Counted from the stretch's first letter, positions 7,757 through 28,206 are shown. The stretch is 64,000 nt of DNA from Jiella pelagia (GCF_026898155.1 NZ_CP114029.1:3948001-4012000), one strand, 5' to 3'. Notes: generated by a model not told the origin, from the letters alone. Translations and numbers: made by a program.

Positions 7757-8146
7757 TCACAAGTCGTCGAGAACTTCGCGGGCGCGACGGTAATGCTCCG
7801 GCCGAACGTTGCCGCGGACGGCGTTGAAGGCGGTCAGGAGCACGGCAATGTCATCGGTGAAGCCGATGCCGAGCAGCATGTCCGGAACGATGTCGATGGG
7901 CAGCACGAAATAGGCCAGCGCGGCGATCAGGATGCCGCGGGTCGCGGACGGCGTCTCGGGGTCGATCGCGCAATAATAGGAGGCGACGACGTCCTCCATG
8001 AAGGGGATGTGGCGCATCGCTCGGCGGACCGTGCCGAAGAAGGACGAGCGGACGCGCTTCTCCCGATTGCCGAACTCTTCCTGCGAGCCGATGCGCAGGA
8101 TCTCCTCGATCTTGTGTTCGTCGATCTTGCGCGCGTCAATCGCCAT
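7757..8146 (-). CDS. YkvA family protein (DUF1232)
   Basis: A 129-residue protein with the DUF1232 core AYFVLPIDIVPDMLLGIGFTDD near residues 85-107, preceded by a charged helical N-terminus. Bacterial YkvA proteins have no established function. I start it at 8146 (MAIDARKIDEHK); the frame stays open for 49 more codons but that stretch lacks protein-like character. It is followed on the same strand, further upstream, by thpR. Confidence 0.85.
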   Translation of the reverse strand: MAIDARKIDEHKIEEILRIGSQEEFGNREKRVRSSFFGTVRRAMRHIPFMEDVVASYYCAIDPETPSATRGILIAALAYFVLPIDIVPDMLLGIGFTDDIAVLLTAFNAVRGNVRPEHYRRAREVLDDL

Positions 8147-8314
8147 CGGTGTCTCCCATCCTGGACTTCGAACAGAGATGGCGAAGATGAGGGCAGCCCT
8201 CAAGCCCCGGCAGCGTGCTTCCTTGCCGGGTTCTGCGTTTTTGTGGAAGGCCTTAGCGCAGATCGGAAAGGCTCGCCCGCGATCCGGTCCCACAATCGCG
8301 CCGTTCGTCCATCC

Positions 8315-8911
8315 TCAGCCAAAGTCGGTCGCAAAGCGGGCAACTGCCTGCGGCGTCGTCGGAACGAAGTCCTCGTGGCGGCGAAGGTCGAAGGCTTCTT
8401 CCAAGACGTAGGGCCCGCCGCCGACCGAATCGCGGGAGGAAAACAGGCCGAAGCGCTCGATTTTGAAGTCGCGGCTGCGAAAGCCGCCGCGAAGTGCGAG
8501 GTAATGTGCGACATCCGCCGGCTTGGCGTTTTTCAGCCGCGCGAGGGTCACATGCGGCACGAACTTGCGCTGGTCCGGCGACAGGCCGAGACGCTTCAAG
8601 GTCCGCTCGATCTCGCCCTGGAGGGCGACGAGGTCCGGCGAGGCGGCGACTTCCGCATGCACCGAGTGGGGCTTCTTGTTGCCAAAGGCGCCGAGACCCG
8701 AGAGCGTCAGGCGAAAACCACTGCGTTCGATCCTGTCGAGAGCGGCGACGATCTCGTCGGCGAGCCGCGGCTCGACGTCGCCGATGAAACGCAGCGTCAG
8801 GTGATAGTTCTCCGGGTCGATCCAGCGGGCGGAAGGAATGCCACCCCTCAAAAGCGACAGCGAAACGGCGACATCCTGCGGGATTTCGAGGGCGGTGAAC
8901 AATCGCGGCAT
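8315..8911 (-). CDS. thpR: RNA 2',3'-cyclic phosphodiesterase (2'-5' RNA ligase-like)
   Basis: A 198-residue 2H phosphoesterase. Both catalytic H-x-T-x motifs are present: HLTLRF near residue 38 and HVTLARL near residue 125. Length and the start MPRLFTALEIP match ThpR proteins, which hydrolyse 2',3'-cyclic phosphates and ligate tRNA halves in vitro. An ATG six codons earlier is possible but less like the family. Confidence 0.9.
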   Translation of the reverse strand: MPRLFTALEIPQDVAVSLSLLRGGIPSARWIDPENYHLTLRFIGDVEPRLADEIVAALDRIERSGFRLTLSGLGAFGNKKPHSVHAEVAASPDLVALQGEIERTLKRLGLSPDQRKFVPHVTLARLKNAKPADVAHYLALRGGFRSRDFKIERFGLFSSRDSVGGGPYVLEEAFDLRRHEDFVPTTPQAVARFATDFG

Positions 8912-9394
8912 CGGAAGACCTCCGTGCATCGTGCTGGCCCCGGACGCGCCAAACGCCTTATCGCGTCACCCGTTTGCAAGCCTTCAGGCCCGCCCCGGAG
9001 CGTTTCGATGAAATGCCGGACAGCACAACCGAACGGGTCAGCTTTCCGACCATTCCGGGCTTCAGAGTTTCATCACGCATGCGATGTTTCAAGGTGACGC
9101 CGGGCGGATGCGGCGCTTTTCTCGGCGGCCTCCGGCAATTTACACAGGTTAAAACCCGAGACGGTCACCGGGAAAGCCCGCTGCCGGCAATCGTCGTCAG
9201 TTGGCCGATCGCACCGCTGCAAAGCAAGGCGCCCGCGAGCCGCCGGCCCGGCTCAGCTGGAAGTCGGCACTTGCCAGCGTGATCCTCGCCGCCTCGATGC
9301 CCGGACTTGGTGGGGTGCCGAAGACCCCGCGGGCCGATGCGGCTCCCGGGCCAGGCCCGCAGAACCGGCGGCTTTCGCGCCCTGCCGCCGAGCC
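8912..9394. other. Intergenic region, no supported gene
   Basis: The 483 bases between thpR and the MFS gene contain short open frames on both strands with no recognisable family and no good ribosome-binding site. One minus-strand stretch near 9198-9310 reads smoothly (ending ...FAAVRSAN) but has no start. I see no tRNA or terminator that I would defend. Confidence 0.45.
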
Positions 9395-10702
9395 TCAGGC
9401 CGCCTGCTTGTCGCTCTTCGGCCCCGACCGACCGGTGTCCTCCAGATCGTGCTCGTCTTCCGCTGCTTCGAGGCTCGCCTCGGCACGCGGGTCGAGCGAG
9501 AAGCTCGCCGGCGTCTGGACGCGGGCGAACGGGATCGTCTGGAAGTCCGCCCGCTCGTCGGCAGGAATCGCGACGCGGCGGAAGGTCCGGTAGAAGGCGT
9601 AGGCGGCATAAAGCGCCATCGCCGAGCCCATCGCCTGAAAGAGGCCGACAGGGCCGGCCGTCTCCATCAGGACGGCGGTATAGATCGGCCCGATCATCGT
9701 TCCGACGCCGTAGAGGATCAGAAGGCCGCTCGAGACTTTCACGAAGTCGGCGTCGGCGGCATAGTCGTTGGCGTGGGCGACGGCGAGGGAATAGGCCGGA
9801 TAGATGATGCCGCCGAGAACGAAGGCGACGGCGAAGAGGGCGACCGACCCGGCCTGGTCGAGATAGACGCCGGCGACCGCCGCGCCGACGCCGATGATAC
9901 CGGCGGCCGCCATCACGTAGCGCCGATCGGTCTTGTCGGAGATCCGCCCGAGCGGGATCTGGAAGATCGCGCCGCCGAACATCGCCGAGACCGTCAGCGT
10001 GGCGATGTCGGTGGTCGACAGGCCCGTCTGCTGGCCGAAGACCGGCGCCATGTTGCCCCAGCCCGCCGACAGGATGCCGGCGAGAAGAATGCCGATGGCC
10101 GCGACGGGCGAGTTTCGAAACAGCATGAGGACGTCGATCTTGACGGTGGCGATCGGCGTTGGCGACTGGGCGCGCGACAGCGCCGTCGGGATGACCGACA
10201 GGGCAAAGAGGATGGCGCAGAGCATGAAGGGCACGGCGAGTTCTGGCCGGCTCAGCGGCATGACGTACTGCCCGCCCATCATCGCCGCCATGGTGACGAT
10301 CATGTAGACGGAGAAGATCGTGCCGCGGGTCTGGTTGTTGACGCGCTCGTTGAGCCAGCTTTCGATGACCATGTAGCTGCCGGCGAGCGCAAAGCCCGAG
10401 AGAGCGCGGAAGAGCACCCAGGCGATCGGATCGACCACAAGCCCGCACAAGAGGATCGAGATCGCCAGAAGTGCGGCAAGGCTGGAAAACGTTCGCACGT
10501 GGCCGGCGCTGCGGACGATCCAGGGGATCACCACGCAGCCGAAGGTGAAGGCGAGAGCGTAGCTCGTTCCAAAGGCGCCGATCTCGTAGCTCGTCCAGCC
10601 TTCGATCGAGCCGCGGACGGGCAGAAGGATGCCCATCAGCCCTGCTCCGGCCATCAGGAAGAAGGTCGAGGTGAGGAGCGCTGCGATCGGCAGAAGGTGC
10701 AT
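9395..10702 (-). CDS. Major facilitator superfamily transporter (YcaD-like)
   Basis: A 435-residue inner-membrane transporter with 12 predicted hydrophobic helices. The sequence resembles YcaD-type MFS permeases: a conserved GSYMVIESWLNERV segment after helix 5 and GRISDKTDRRYVM in the loop between helices 8 and 9. The substrate is unknown. The C-terminal tail is acidic (AEASLEAAEDEHDLED) and cytoplasmic. The stop codon sits inside a GAGNCTC motif (9390-9396), but nothing suggests that the frame is disturbed. It lies upstream of nothing obvious on its own strand; the next minus-strand gene is uracil-DNA glycosylase. Confidence 0.88.
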   Translation of the reverse strand: MHLLPIAALLTSTFFLMAGAGLMGILLPVRGSIEGWTSYEIGAFGTSYALAFTFGCVVIPWIVRSAGHVRTFSSLAALLAISILLCGLVVDPIAWVLFRALSGFALAGSYMVIESWLNERVNNQTRGTIFSVYMIVTMAAMMGGQYVMPLSRPELAVPFMLCAILFALSVIPTALSRAQSPTPIATVKIDVLMLFRNSPVAAIGILLAGILSAGWGNMAPVFGQQTGLSTTDIATLTVSAMFGGAIFQIPLGRISDKTDRRYVMAAAGIIGVGAAVAGVYLDQAGSVALFAVAFVLGGIIYPAYSLAVAHANDYAADADFVKVSSGLLILYGVGTMIGPIYTAVLMETAGPVGLFQAMGSAMALYAAYAFYRTFRRVAIPADERADFQTIPFARVQTPASFSLDPRAEASLEAAEDEHDLEDTGRSGPKSDKQAA

Positions 10703-10862
10703 GTCGGGCTCGCGCGTCGGATGGAACAGGGGATCGGCGGCTGCCGGGGCGTCTGCGATGTGCCTTACGGCTTCACCTGTGATTTGGCGAGGCTTCTAAA
10801 CAAGCAATGTTGCAGCTTTCGGGCATCCGCGTGGCGCCGAAAAGACGCTTGAAAAAGCCGCT

Positions 10863-11790
10863 TCAGCGAAGCTCGTCCAGCTTCGCCTTCAGGGCCAGGA
10901 GATCGCGCCAGGCGAGGCGCTTCTGGGCCGCCTGGCGCAACAGATAGGCTGGATGCAGCATGGCGATCGCCGGGATCGTTGCGTCGGCGGCCAAGTCGAA
11001 GCTGTAGCTCTGCCACTTGCCGCGCATTCTCAGGATCCCCTCGGCCGAGCCGAGAATCGCTTTCGCGGAAGGCGAGCCGAGGCAGACGACGATCTTCGGC
11101 CTGACGAGTTCGATCTGCCGCTGGACGAAGGGCAGGCATATTTGCGTCTCGGCCAGAGTCGGCGCGCGGTTGCCCGGCGGGCGCCAGGGAACGGTGTTGG
11201 TGACGCGCACGGCCTCGCGCTCGAGTCCGATCGCCTCCAGCATGCGGTTGAGAAGCTGGCCCGAGCGGCCAACGAAGGGAACGCCGGCCATGTCCTCGTC
11301 ACGGCCCGGCGCCTCGCCGATGAACATCAGGTCGGCCGTCTTTGGCCCGTCGCCGAAAACCGTGTGCTTGGCGGTGATCTTGAGGTTGCAGCCGTCGAAG
11401 CCGTCGAGCAGTTCTTTCAGCTCGTCCAGCGTTTCCGCGGAGCGCGCCCGCTCGCGGGCATCGGCCAGCGCAACGTCGTCGGGGATCGCCACCCGGTTCG
11501 ACGGGAAGGCCGAGTCGCTCGTTCCGTTTCGCGGCGGCTCCGTGAAGGCCGGCCGCTGGCCTCCACCGGTCGCTTCGGGCGCTCGCCGCGGTTCCTGTCG
11601 GTCGGCGGACCGCTCGCTCGGAGCGGGCTCCGGCCGCGCACGGGCGGCGCGACGCTCGAGGCTCGGCGGCAGTCTCGGCGAACCGGTTGCGCGGCGCGTC
11701 GAGAAGCAGCGTCTCGATTCCCGCTTCGCGATAGAAGGCGAGGAGCGCGATCGCGGCGTCGCGTCGGTTGGTGGGCGCTTCGGCGTTCAT
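10863..11790 (-). CDS. Uracil-DNA glycosylase, family 4-like; one frameshift
   Basis: A 308-residue DNA-repair enzyme after repair. The catalytic block FIGEAPGRDEDMAGVPFVG is split across residues 145-163, and the C-terminal HPAYLLRQ motif and GNRAPTLAE segment are typical of family 4/5 UDGs found in Rhizobiales. The N-terminal third is an Ala/Pro/Arg-rich linker. On the coding strand GAGCCTC replaces GAGCTC (11658-11664); deleting one base links MNAEAPTN...ETAAE to LERRAARA...NRVAIPDD. Without repair the catalytic domain would appear to start at an internal methionine (11492). It precedes the DHH gene on the same strand by about 50 bases. Confidence 0.85.
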
Positions 11791-11844
11791 GCCGGCTTTC
11801 TAGCGCATGCGCGGGGCGAGGGCGACAGTCCTTCCGGGGGGCGC

Positions 11845-12805
11845 TCAGGCCCGCAGCAACTCGCGCTCGCGCTGGCGCGCCCCGGTCATCGTCTCGATCA
11901 ATCGCGTCTTCGCCTGTTCTGCCGCCTCGTTCGCCACCTGGCAGGTGCCGGCGGCATGGTGGCCGCCACCGCCGAAGGAAAGGCAGAGGCTGCCCACGTC
12001 GGTGGTCGAGCTGCGGTCGAGGATCGACTTGCCGATGGCGAACACCGTGTTCTGCCGCTTCAGGCCCCACATCACATGCATGGAGATGTTGCACTGCGGG
12101 TAGAGCGCATACACCATGAAGCGGTTGCCGGCGTGAATGACCTCTTCGTCCCGCAGGTCGAGGACGATGAGCGGACCATGGACCGCGCCGACCCGCTGCA
12201 GCTGCTCCTTGAAGAGCCGGTCGTTCTCGAAATAGAGCCTCGACGCGTTCCTTGACGTCGGGAAGAGCCAGGATCTCCTCGACCGTATGGTCGCGGCAAT
12301 AGTCGATGAGCTGCATCATCAGCTCGTAGTTCGAGATCCGGAAGTTGCGGAAACGGCCGAGGCCGGTGCGCGAATCCATCAGGAAGTTCAGGAGCGTCCA
12401 GCCGGTCGGATCGAGGATCTCGGCCCGCGAGAACTGCGCTGAATCGCCCTTGTCGACCGCGTCCATGAGGTCGGGACGGATGCGCGGGAAGGCCTCTGCG
12501 CCACCGTAGTAGTCGTAGACGACGCGGGCCGCCGAGGGGGCCTTCGGGTCAATCACGTAGTTGTCCGGCCGCGCGCCGTTGCGCTCGAGTTCGCTCGAAT
12601 GGTGATCGAAGACGAGATGTGCCCCGGGCACATATGGCAGGTTGGTGGTGATGTCGCGGCCGGTAATCGAGACCTTGCCGTCTTGCATGTCTTTTGGATG
12701 GACGAAAGTGATTTCGTCGATGAGGTCCAGCTCCTTGAGCAGCATGCCGCAGACGAGGCCGTCGAAGTCGCTGCGGGTGACGAGGCGGTGGCGCGTGGAC
12801 GGCAT
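11845..12805 (-). CDS. DHH family phosphoesterase (exopolyphosphatase-like); one frameshift
   Basis: A 319-residue phosphoesterase. The N-terminal DHH domain shows RSDFDGLVCG, and the metal-binding DHHSSE follows at about residue 68. The C-terminal DHHA1 domain carries GGGGHHAAGTCQ. GAGCCTC at 12235-12241 (plus strand) interrupts the frame; removing one base joins DVKERVE to LYFENDRLFKEQL and on to the DHHA1 domain. The substrate may be polyphosphate, pyrophosphate or nano-RNA, and is not determinable here. The reading frame beyond the break otherwise runs into UDG sequence, which would be a false fusion. Confidence 0.85.
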
Positions 12806-12956
12806 GGTTGCTCTCCCGGATTCGATCTGCGCGGGAGGCTAGCGGCGCTTCGCTAATTCAACGTTACGACAGGTCGCCTGGCTAGCCATACGGCTCTGCA
12901 GGCACCGGCGAGGCGTGGAGATATTTCGATCCGTCTCGATGCGACAGGCCGTGCCG

Positions 12957-13286
12957 TCAATGTCCGAGTGTCGAGGAGAACAGGTTGATGACGAGGACGC
13001 CCGCGACGATCAGGCCAAGGCCGAGAAAGCCGGCGAAGTCGATGTGGATGCGAAACCAGAAAAGATCGATCATCGCCAGGAGCGCGATGCCGCAGCCGGA
13101 CCAGATGGCATAGACGATGCCGACCGGCATGGTTCTCAGAGGCAGAGACAGGAAGTAGAACGCGAAGGCGTAGAAAAACACCGTCACCAGCGACGGCAAG
13201 AGCCGGGTGAACCCCATGGACGACTTGAGAGCGCTCGTCCCGATGATCTCGCAGACGATGGCGATGCCGAGATAGACCGCATTCAT
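12957..13286 (-). CDS. Small multidrug resistance (SMR) family protein
   Basis: A 109-residue protein with four transmembrane helices, the standard SMR size. The essential membrane-embedded glutamate is in IVCEIIGTSALK near residue 13, and the GxxYAxWSGxG-type signature reads GIVYAIWSGCG in helix 3. It functions as a dual-topology dimer exporting cationic compounds or guanidinium. The start at 13286 matches the family; a longer frame exists. The gene is divergent from ETF-QO. Confidence 0.92.
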   Translation of the reverse strand: MNAVYLGIAIVCEIIGTSALKSSMGFTRLLPSLVTVFFYAFAFYFLSLPLRTMPVGIVYAIWSGCGIALLAMIDLFWFRIHIDFAGFLGLGLIVAGVLVINLFSSTLGH

Positions 13287-13510
13287 GACACCCGCTCCAC
13301 AGCCGAAAGATGCCGCCGTCTGTACCACCAGGCAAGGCGGGCGCGTCAATCGGATTGCCCGGCTCACGGCTGGCGATCGGCACGCGTGCTTCGACCTTTG
13401 GGACGAAAAGACTAGAACAATCCAAAACCCGGCGGTTAAGAAGACCCGAGGCGCGCGCCGCCGAGGGAGCGGCGCCGGATGGGGCGATGCGAAATTTCAA
13501 TGGAGACGAC

Positions 13511-15172
<1,662 letters not shown>

Positions 15173-15188
15173 GGGGACGGGCGCTGTG

Positions 15189-15530
15189 ATGGTGAGTGCC
15201 GAGCCTTCGCTCGGCCGGCTTGCCCTGAGGGTGGCGCTGCAGTTTTCCCTGGCCTATGGGCTGGCCTCACTGGCGCTCGGGGTGGCGCTGCAATTTCTGG
15301 CGCGTGTCCTGCCGCTAGATGCGGTGCTGTTCTGGCTCGTCGTCCGCCTTGCCGCGCTCGTTCCCGCGGGGCTCTCCCCGTCGACTGACGTGGAATATGC
15401 CATCTACATGGTCCTGAAGGCGAGCGGTTTGGCGCTCGCCAACTTCCTCTTGGTCGCGGCGCTTCTGGCGCCGATCCTGCGGTGGAACCTGAAGCGGGCG
15501 CGGCGCGATCTTGCGGAGGAATTTGCTTGA
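15189..15530 (+). CDS. Small membrane protein, function unknown
   Basis: A 113-residue protein with three hydrophobic stretches (for example LAYGLASLALGVALQFLARV and ANFLLVAALLAPILRW) and a basic/acidic tail LKRARRDLAEEFA. It starts 14 bases after the ETF-QO stop, so the two may be co-transcribed. The GTG codon just before the ATG is an alternative start. I do not recognise a family. Confidence 0.6.
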   Translation: MVSAEPSLGRLALRVALQFSLAYGLASLALGVALQFLARVLPLDAVLFWLVVRLAALVPAGLSPSTDVEYAIYMVLKASGLALANFLLVAALLAPILRWNLKRARRDLAEEFA

Positions 15531-15737
15531 TCCCATGTCTTCGCCGGCCATCTGCTGAGGCTGCGCCAAAGACGTTGCATTCTCGATGGACCGACCCGAC
15601 CTTTACCCTATGTTGACGATTTTTCGCCTTGGCAGGGGCTTGTGAATCGGGACGAAGGCCGTTAAAAGCCTCTTTCCTATGGAAACGGCGCGTGGGGTGT
15701 ATCGTCACTCTTCACGCGCTTTAGCCGTGAGCAGTTG

Positions 15738-15935
15738 ATGGCCAGGACCAATCCCTTCAAATTTCTGGAGCAGGTGCGTTCGGAGACCTCGAAGGTAACC
15801 TGGCCGACGCGGCGCGAAACCATGATCTCGACCTTGATGGTCTTCGTTATGGTCGTGTTCGCGGCGGCGTTCTTTTTCATCGCAGATCAGGCGCTCGGCT
15901 ATGCCGTCGGTCTGATCATGAATGCGGGCGCTTGA
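15738..15935 (+). CDS. secE: Preprotein translocase subunit SecE
   Basis: A 65-residue single-pass SecE of the short alphaproteobacterial type. The amphipathic segment NPFKFLEQVRSETSKVTWPTRRE contains the conserved KVTWPTR core at residues 20-26, followed by one transmembrane helix (LMVFVMVVFAAAFFFIA). It stabilises SecY in the SecYEG channel. It is immediately followed by nusG, the classic arrangement. Confidence 0.95.
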   Translation: MARTNPFKFLEQVRSETSKVTWPTRRETMISTLMVFVMVVFAAAFFFIADQALGYAVGLIMNAGA

Positions 15936-15964
15936 CGCGAGCCGCAGGAGATATCGAAGTTTTC

Positions 15965-16495
15965 ATGACCGCCCGCTGGTACATCGTGCACGCCTATTCG
16001 AATTTCGAAAAGAAGGTGGCCGAATCCATCGAGGAGCAGGCCCGTCAGAAGGGTCTCTCCGACAAGTTCGAGAAGATCCTCGTGCCCACCGAGAAGGTGG
16101 TCGAGGTGCGCCGAGGCCGTAAAGTCGACGCTGAGCGCAAGTTCTTCCCCGGCTACGTCCTCGTCAAGGCCGAGCTGACCGACCAGGTCTTCTCGCTGAT
16201 CAAGAACACCCCCAAGGTCACCGGGTTCCTGGGGCCGGACAATCGTCCGGTGCCGATCTCCGAGGCCGAAGCGAACCACATTCTGAGCCAGGTTCAGGAT
16301 GGCGTCGAGCGGCCCAAGCCGACGATGTCGTTCGACATCGGCGAGAATGTGCGCGTCTCGGATGGACCCTTCGCCTCGTTCAACGGCGTCGTCCAGGAAG
16401 TCGACCAGGAGCGCGCGCGTCTCAAGGTGGAGGTCTCGATCTTCGGGCGTGCGACGCCGGTCGATCTCGAATTCGGTCAGGTCGAAAAGACCTGA
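15965..16495 (+). CDS. nusG: Transcription termination/antitermination factor NusG
   Basis: A 176-residue NusG. The NGN domain begins ARWYIVHAYSNFEKKVAESI and contains KFFPGYVLVKAELTD, and the KOW domain contains VRVSDGPFASFNGVVQEVD. It binds RNA polymerase and couples it to Rho or ribosomal protein S10. I use the ATG at 15965; a longer in-frame start 33 bases upstream has no support. It lies between secE and rplK. Confidence 0.96.
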   Translation: MTARWYIVHAYSNFEKKVAESIEEQARQKGLSDKFEKILVPTEKVVEVRRGRKVDAERKFFPGYVLVKAELTDQVFSLIKNTPKVTGFLGPDNRPVPISEAEANHILSQVQDGVERPKPTMSFDIGENVRVSDGPFASFNGVVQEVDQERARLKVEVSIFGRATPVDLEFGQVEKT

Positions 16496-16645
16496 CCGGA
16501 AAATTGGCGGCCGGCCCTGCGTCGGCGCCATGATCGTGCGGGAGGCGACGTGGGCTCTTCAAGCCGGCCCATTATCCGCCGCACCGCGCGGGCTGCGAAC
16601 CGCCGGAGGGCTCGAACCCCGGCATGACAAAAGAAGGCAGGAAAA

Positions 16646-17074
16646 ATGGCTAAAAAGGTAGCGGGCCAGCTGAAGCTGCAGGTCGCGGCCGGTTCGGCGA
16701 CGCCGTCGCCCCCGATCGGTCCGGCGCTCGGTCAGCGCGGCATCAACATCATGGAGTTCTGCAAGTCGTTCAACGCGCAGACCCAGGAGTTGGAGAAGGG
16801 GCAGCCGATCCCCGTCGTCATCACCTACTATCAGGACAAGTCCTTCACCTTTGCGATGAAGACGCCGCCGGTGAGCTACTTTCTGAAGAAGGCGGTGAAC
16901 CTCAAGTCCGGTTCCAAGACCCCGGGCAAGGCCAGCGCCGGCACGATCACCCGAGCCCAGCTTCGCGAGATCGCCGAGAAGAAGATGGTCGACCTCAACG
17001 CCAACGACCTCGACGCCGCGACGGCGATGATCGAAGGGTCGGCGCGTTCGATGGGTCTCGAGGTCACGGAGTAG
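16646..17074 (+). CDS. rplK: 50S ribosomal protein L11
   Basis: A 142-residue L11. It begins [20 protein letters not shown] and carries the proline-rich [19 protein letters not shown] hinge (residues 20-38). L11 forms the GTPase-associated region with 23S rRNA and supports RelA activation. AGGAAAA precedes the start. Only five bases separate it from rplA, so the pair is co-translated; L1 autoregulation of this pair is established in E. coli but I cannot place its operator here. Confidence 0.97.
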   Translation: MAKKVAGQLKLQVAAGSATPSPPIGPALGQRGINIMEFCKSFNAQTQELEKGQPIPVVITYYQDKSFTFAMKTPPVSYFLKKAVNLKSGSKTPGKASAGTITRAQLREIAEKKMVDLNANDLDAATAMIEGSARSMGLEVTE

Positions 17075-17079
17075 GGATC

Positions 17080-17787
<708 letters not shown>

Positions 17788-18161
17788 CCTTACAATCGCG
17801 GCGCCGGGTTCCTATATCCCGCGCTTTGCGATCGATCAGAATTCCGGGTTCGCCCGGAAGTGGAAGGCCTCTCGGGGCCTTTCAAGCATGCCTGTCCGAG
17901 ATTGTGGGCGACTGGGGATCTTCGAAAGCTCCTCGGTCATAATCGCCAGAAAGCCCGCATGAGATGGGGAAGGACCGTTTTCCCGGCAGCTGCCGGAAGC
18001 GGGTTCGAACTCCGAATGCCTTGCGCCGCCCGTAGGTTCCATCCTGCGCGTAACGGGTAAGGGGACAGGATCTCCGAGCGTCGCCCGGGTGATCCGGGCG
18101 GCAAAAGGCAATCCGGCCGAAACGTTCCGTAGGGGATGTCTCGGCCAACTGGAGAGAGGCA
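17788..18161 (+). other. rplJ leader region
   Basis: 374 bases without a gene. It holds the tandem hairpins just after rplA and a third hairpin at 18082-18100 (CGCCCGG-loop GTGAT-CCGGGCG) about 60 bases ahead of the rplJ GTG. In many bacteria this stretch of mRNA binds L10-L7/L12 to repress rplJL and carries the rplJ promoter. That role is known for the family and only inferred here. Confidence 0.5.
17842..17881 (+). terminator. Tandem hairpins after rplA (terminator or attenuator candidate)
   Basis: The first hairpin pairs TTCCGGG with CCCGGAA around a stable TTCG tetraloop (17842-17859). The second pairs AAGGCC with GGCCTT around six bases (17864-17881) and runs into TTC. There is no long T-run, so partial termination or RNA processing is more likely than full termination. 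The position, 55 bases after rplA, fits a boundary between L1 and L10 units. Confidence 0.5.
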
Positions 18162-18680
18162 GTGGAAAGAGCGGAAAAGCGCGAATTCGTCACGACCCTC
18201 AACGAGACCTTCAAGGCCTCGTCGACGATCGTGGTGGCCCACTATGCCGGTCTCACCGTCGCGCAGATGAACGACTATCGTTCGAAGATGCGTGAGGCGG
18301 GTGGAGCCGTCAAAGTCGCGAAGAACCGTCTCGCCAAGATCGCTCTTCAAGGCACGGACGCCGAAGGCATCTCGAACCTGTTCGAGGGCCAGACACTGAT
18401 CGCTTATTCGAGCGATCCGGTGACGGCGGCCAAGGTCACCAACGATTTCGCCAAGGGTAACGACAAGCTCGTGATCCTCGGCGGAGCGATGGGGGCCTCG
18501 ACCCTCGATGCGGACGGTGTGAAGGCTCTCGCCTCGCTGCCGTCGCTGGATGAACTGCGGGCGAAGCTCGTCGGCATGATTCAGACGCCGGCTACGCGCA
18601 TCGCCGGGGTGGTCCAGGCGCCTGCGGCTCAGCTCGCACGCGTGTTTGGGGCATATGCCAAGAAGGACGAGGCGGCGTGA
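18162..18680 (+). CDS. rplJ: 50S ribosomal protein L10
   Basis: A 172-residue L10 starting at GTG 18162 ([18 protein letters not shown]), after GAGAGAG. The rRNA-binding N-terminal domain includes [20 protein letters not shown] and [12 protein letters not shown]; the C-terminal helix that carries L7/L12 dimers ends [15 protein letters not shown]. It forms the ribosomal stalk base and autoregulates rplJL. A GTG start is unusual among its neighbours and may tune stoichiometry. Confidence 0.96.
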   Translation: MERAEKREFVTTLNETFKASSTIVVAHYAGLTVAQMNDYRSKMREAGGAVKVAKNRLAKIALQGTDAEGISNLFEGQTLIAYSSDPVTAAKVTNDFAKGNDKLVILGGAMGASTLDADGVKALASLPSLDELRAKLVGMIQTPATRIAGVVQAPAAQLARVFGAYAKKDEAA

Positions 18681-18731
18681 GGTTGGTTCCTCGCTGCTTA
18701 AATCAAAGTTCGAACCTGAAGGAACATTCAA

Positions 18732-19106
<375 letters not shown>

Positions 19107-19571
19107 ATCGCGGGCTCGCCCGCGGGTTCGCGACGAAAATCCGGTGGGCGGGGCGGCGGTTTGCCGTCCCGCCTTCCATGCCTGCTGAACAGGGCGTCTG
19201 CTGGCGCTTCAACGGCAGGGAAAAGACCGGGGTCGTCCGCAATCGTCGGGTGATCCTGGCGCGGGTCGAGGGACGGATCTCCCGACTTCCGTCGGTGCAC
19301 TTCGGCAGAGAGGTGTGCGGAGGTTCGGAGATGCGGGCCTGAAGGCTCGAAGGAAAAGGCGGTTCCGCTCGAGGGAGAGCGGGAACGAGCCGGCCCCTCT
19401 AGGTGGCGCGGCAGGCTTCCCGGCCGATCCGGGAGAAATTCCGGCTTCGGCCGGCACTGGGCGGAAAGCCCCAAAAGTTTCACCGCGGCGACGCGGAAAC
19501 CCCTCGTGTGAAGAGGGATAGCAGGGTCAGCCCTTAGGTCAAGGGCGAAGGCGTTACGAGAAGGAGCGACG
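19107..19571 (+). other. rplL-rpoB intergenic region, no gene
   Basis: 465 bases. Apart from the strong hairpin at 19147-19173 and a smaller one at 19111-19126 (CGCGGG-CTCG-CCCGCG), I see no reading frame of merit. The region reads through to AAGGAGCG, the ribosome-binding site of rpoB. Confidence 0.5.
19147..19177 (+). terminator. Strong GC hairpin between rplL and rpoB (attenuator candidate)
   Basis: GGCGGGGCGGC (19147-19157) pairs with GCCGTCCCGCC (19163-19173) over 11 bases with one G-T wobble around a GGTTT loop, followed by TTCC. A partial terminator at this place, which lowers rpoBC relative to rplJL, is known in E. coli. The short T-tract fits partial rather than complete termination. 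Confidence 0.6.
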
Positions 19572-23723
<4,152 letters not shown>

Positions 23724-23804
23724 AACGGATGACTCGGCAAGGGCTGCCTCTACGGGGGCGGCCCGGGCCGGCGCAGCAAGGCGCCGGCTCGAATGCGAGG
23801 ATGA

Positions 23805-28076
<4,272 letters not shown>

Positions 28077-28107
28077 TGACCGTGACCGTACCATCAAGGT
28101 GACAGAC

Positions 28108-28138
28108 AAGGCCGCTTCCGGGAGGAGGCGGCCTTTTT
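28108..28138 (+). terminator. Intrinsic terminator after rpoC
   Basis: AAGGCCGCTTCC (28108-28119) pairs with GGAGGCGGCCTT (28124-28135) across a GGGA tetraloop, with one G-T wobble, and ends in a five-T run (28134-28138). It lies 43 bases after the repaired rpoC stop, which supports that stop and marks the end of the rplJL-rpoBC unit. Confidence 0.92.
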
Positions 28139-28206
28139 GCTTGGCGGGGCTTGCTGGCGTCAGTCCACGGCGGCGCAGGCCATCGTCGGGAGTAAGGGAG
28201 GCGAGA

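Noticed and set aside
8974..9282. 102-residue reading frame between thpR and the MFS gene
   Set aside because: No family, no good ribosome-binding site, and composition like non-coding DNA.
9470..9476. GAGGCTC in the MFS gene as another artefact
   Set aside because: The frame continues with a plausible acidic tail and a stop, so the motif appears natural. The same holds for 27281 (LFEARKPKD in RpoC), 55169, 62628 and 63855, where removal of a base would break good protein.
11417..12805. 462-residue fusion of DHH phosphoesterase with downstream sequence
   Set aside because: The long frame arises only because of the one-base break at 12235-12241; the true DHHA1 domain lies in the next frame and ends at 11845.
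15612..15640. Promoter for secE-nusG at TTGACG (15612)
   Set aside because: A -35-like hexamer is present but no acceptable -10 lies at 16-18 bases, so it is not listed as a feature.
15531..15737. tRNA-Trp ahead of secE
   Set aside because: This gene is often found here in proteobacteria, but no anticodon arm or T-loop sequence is present.
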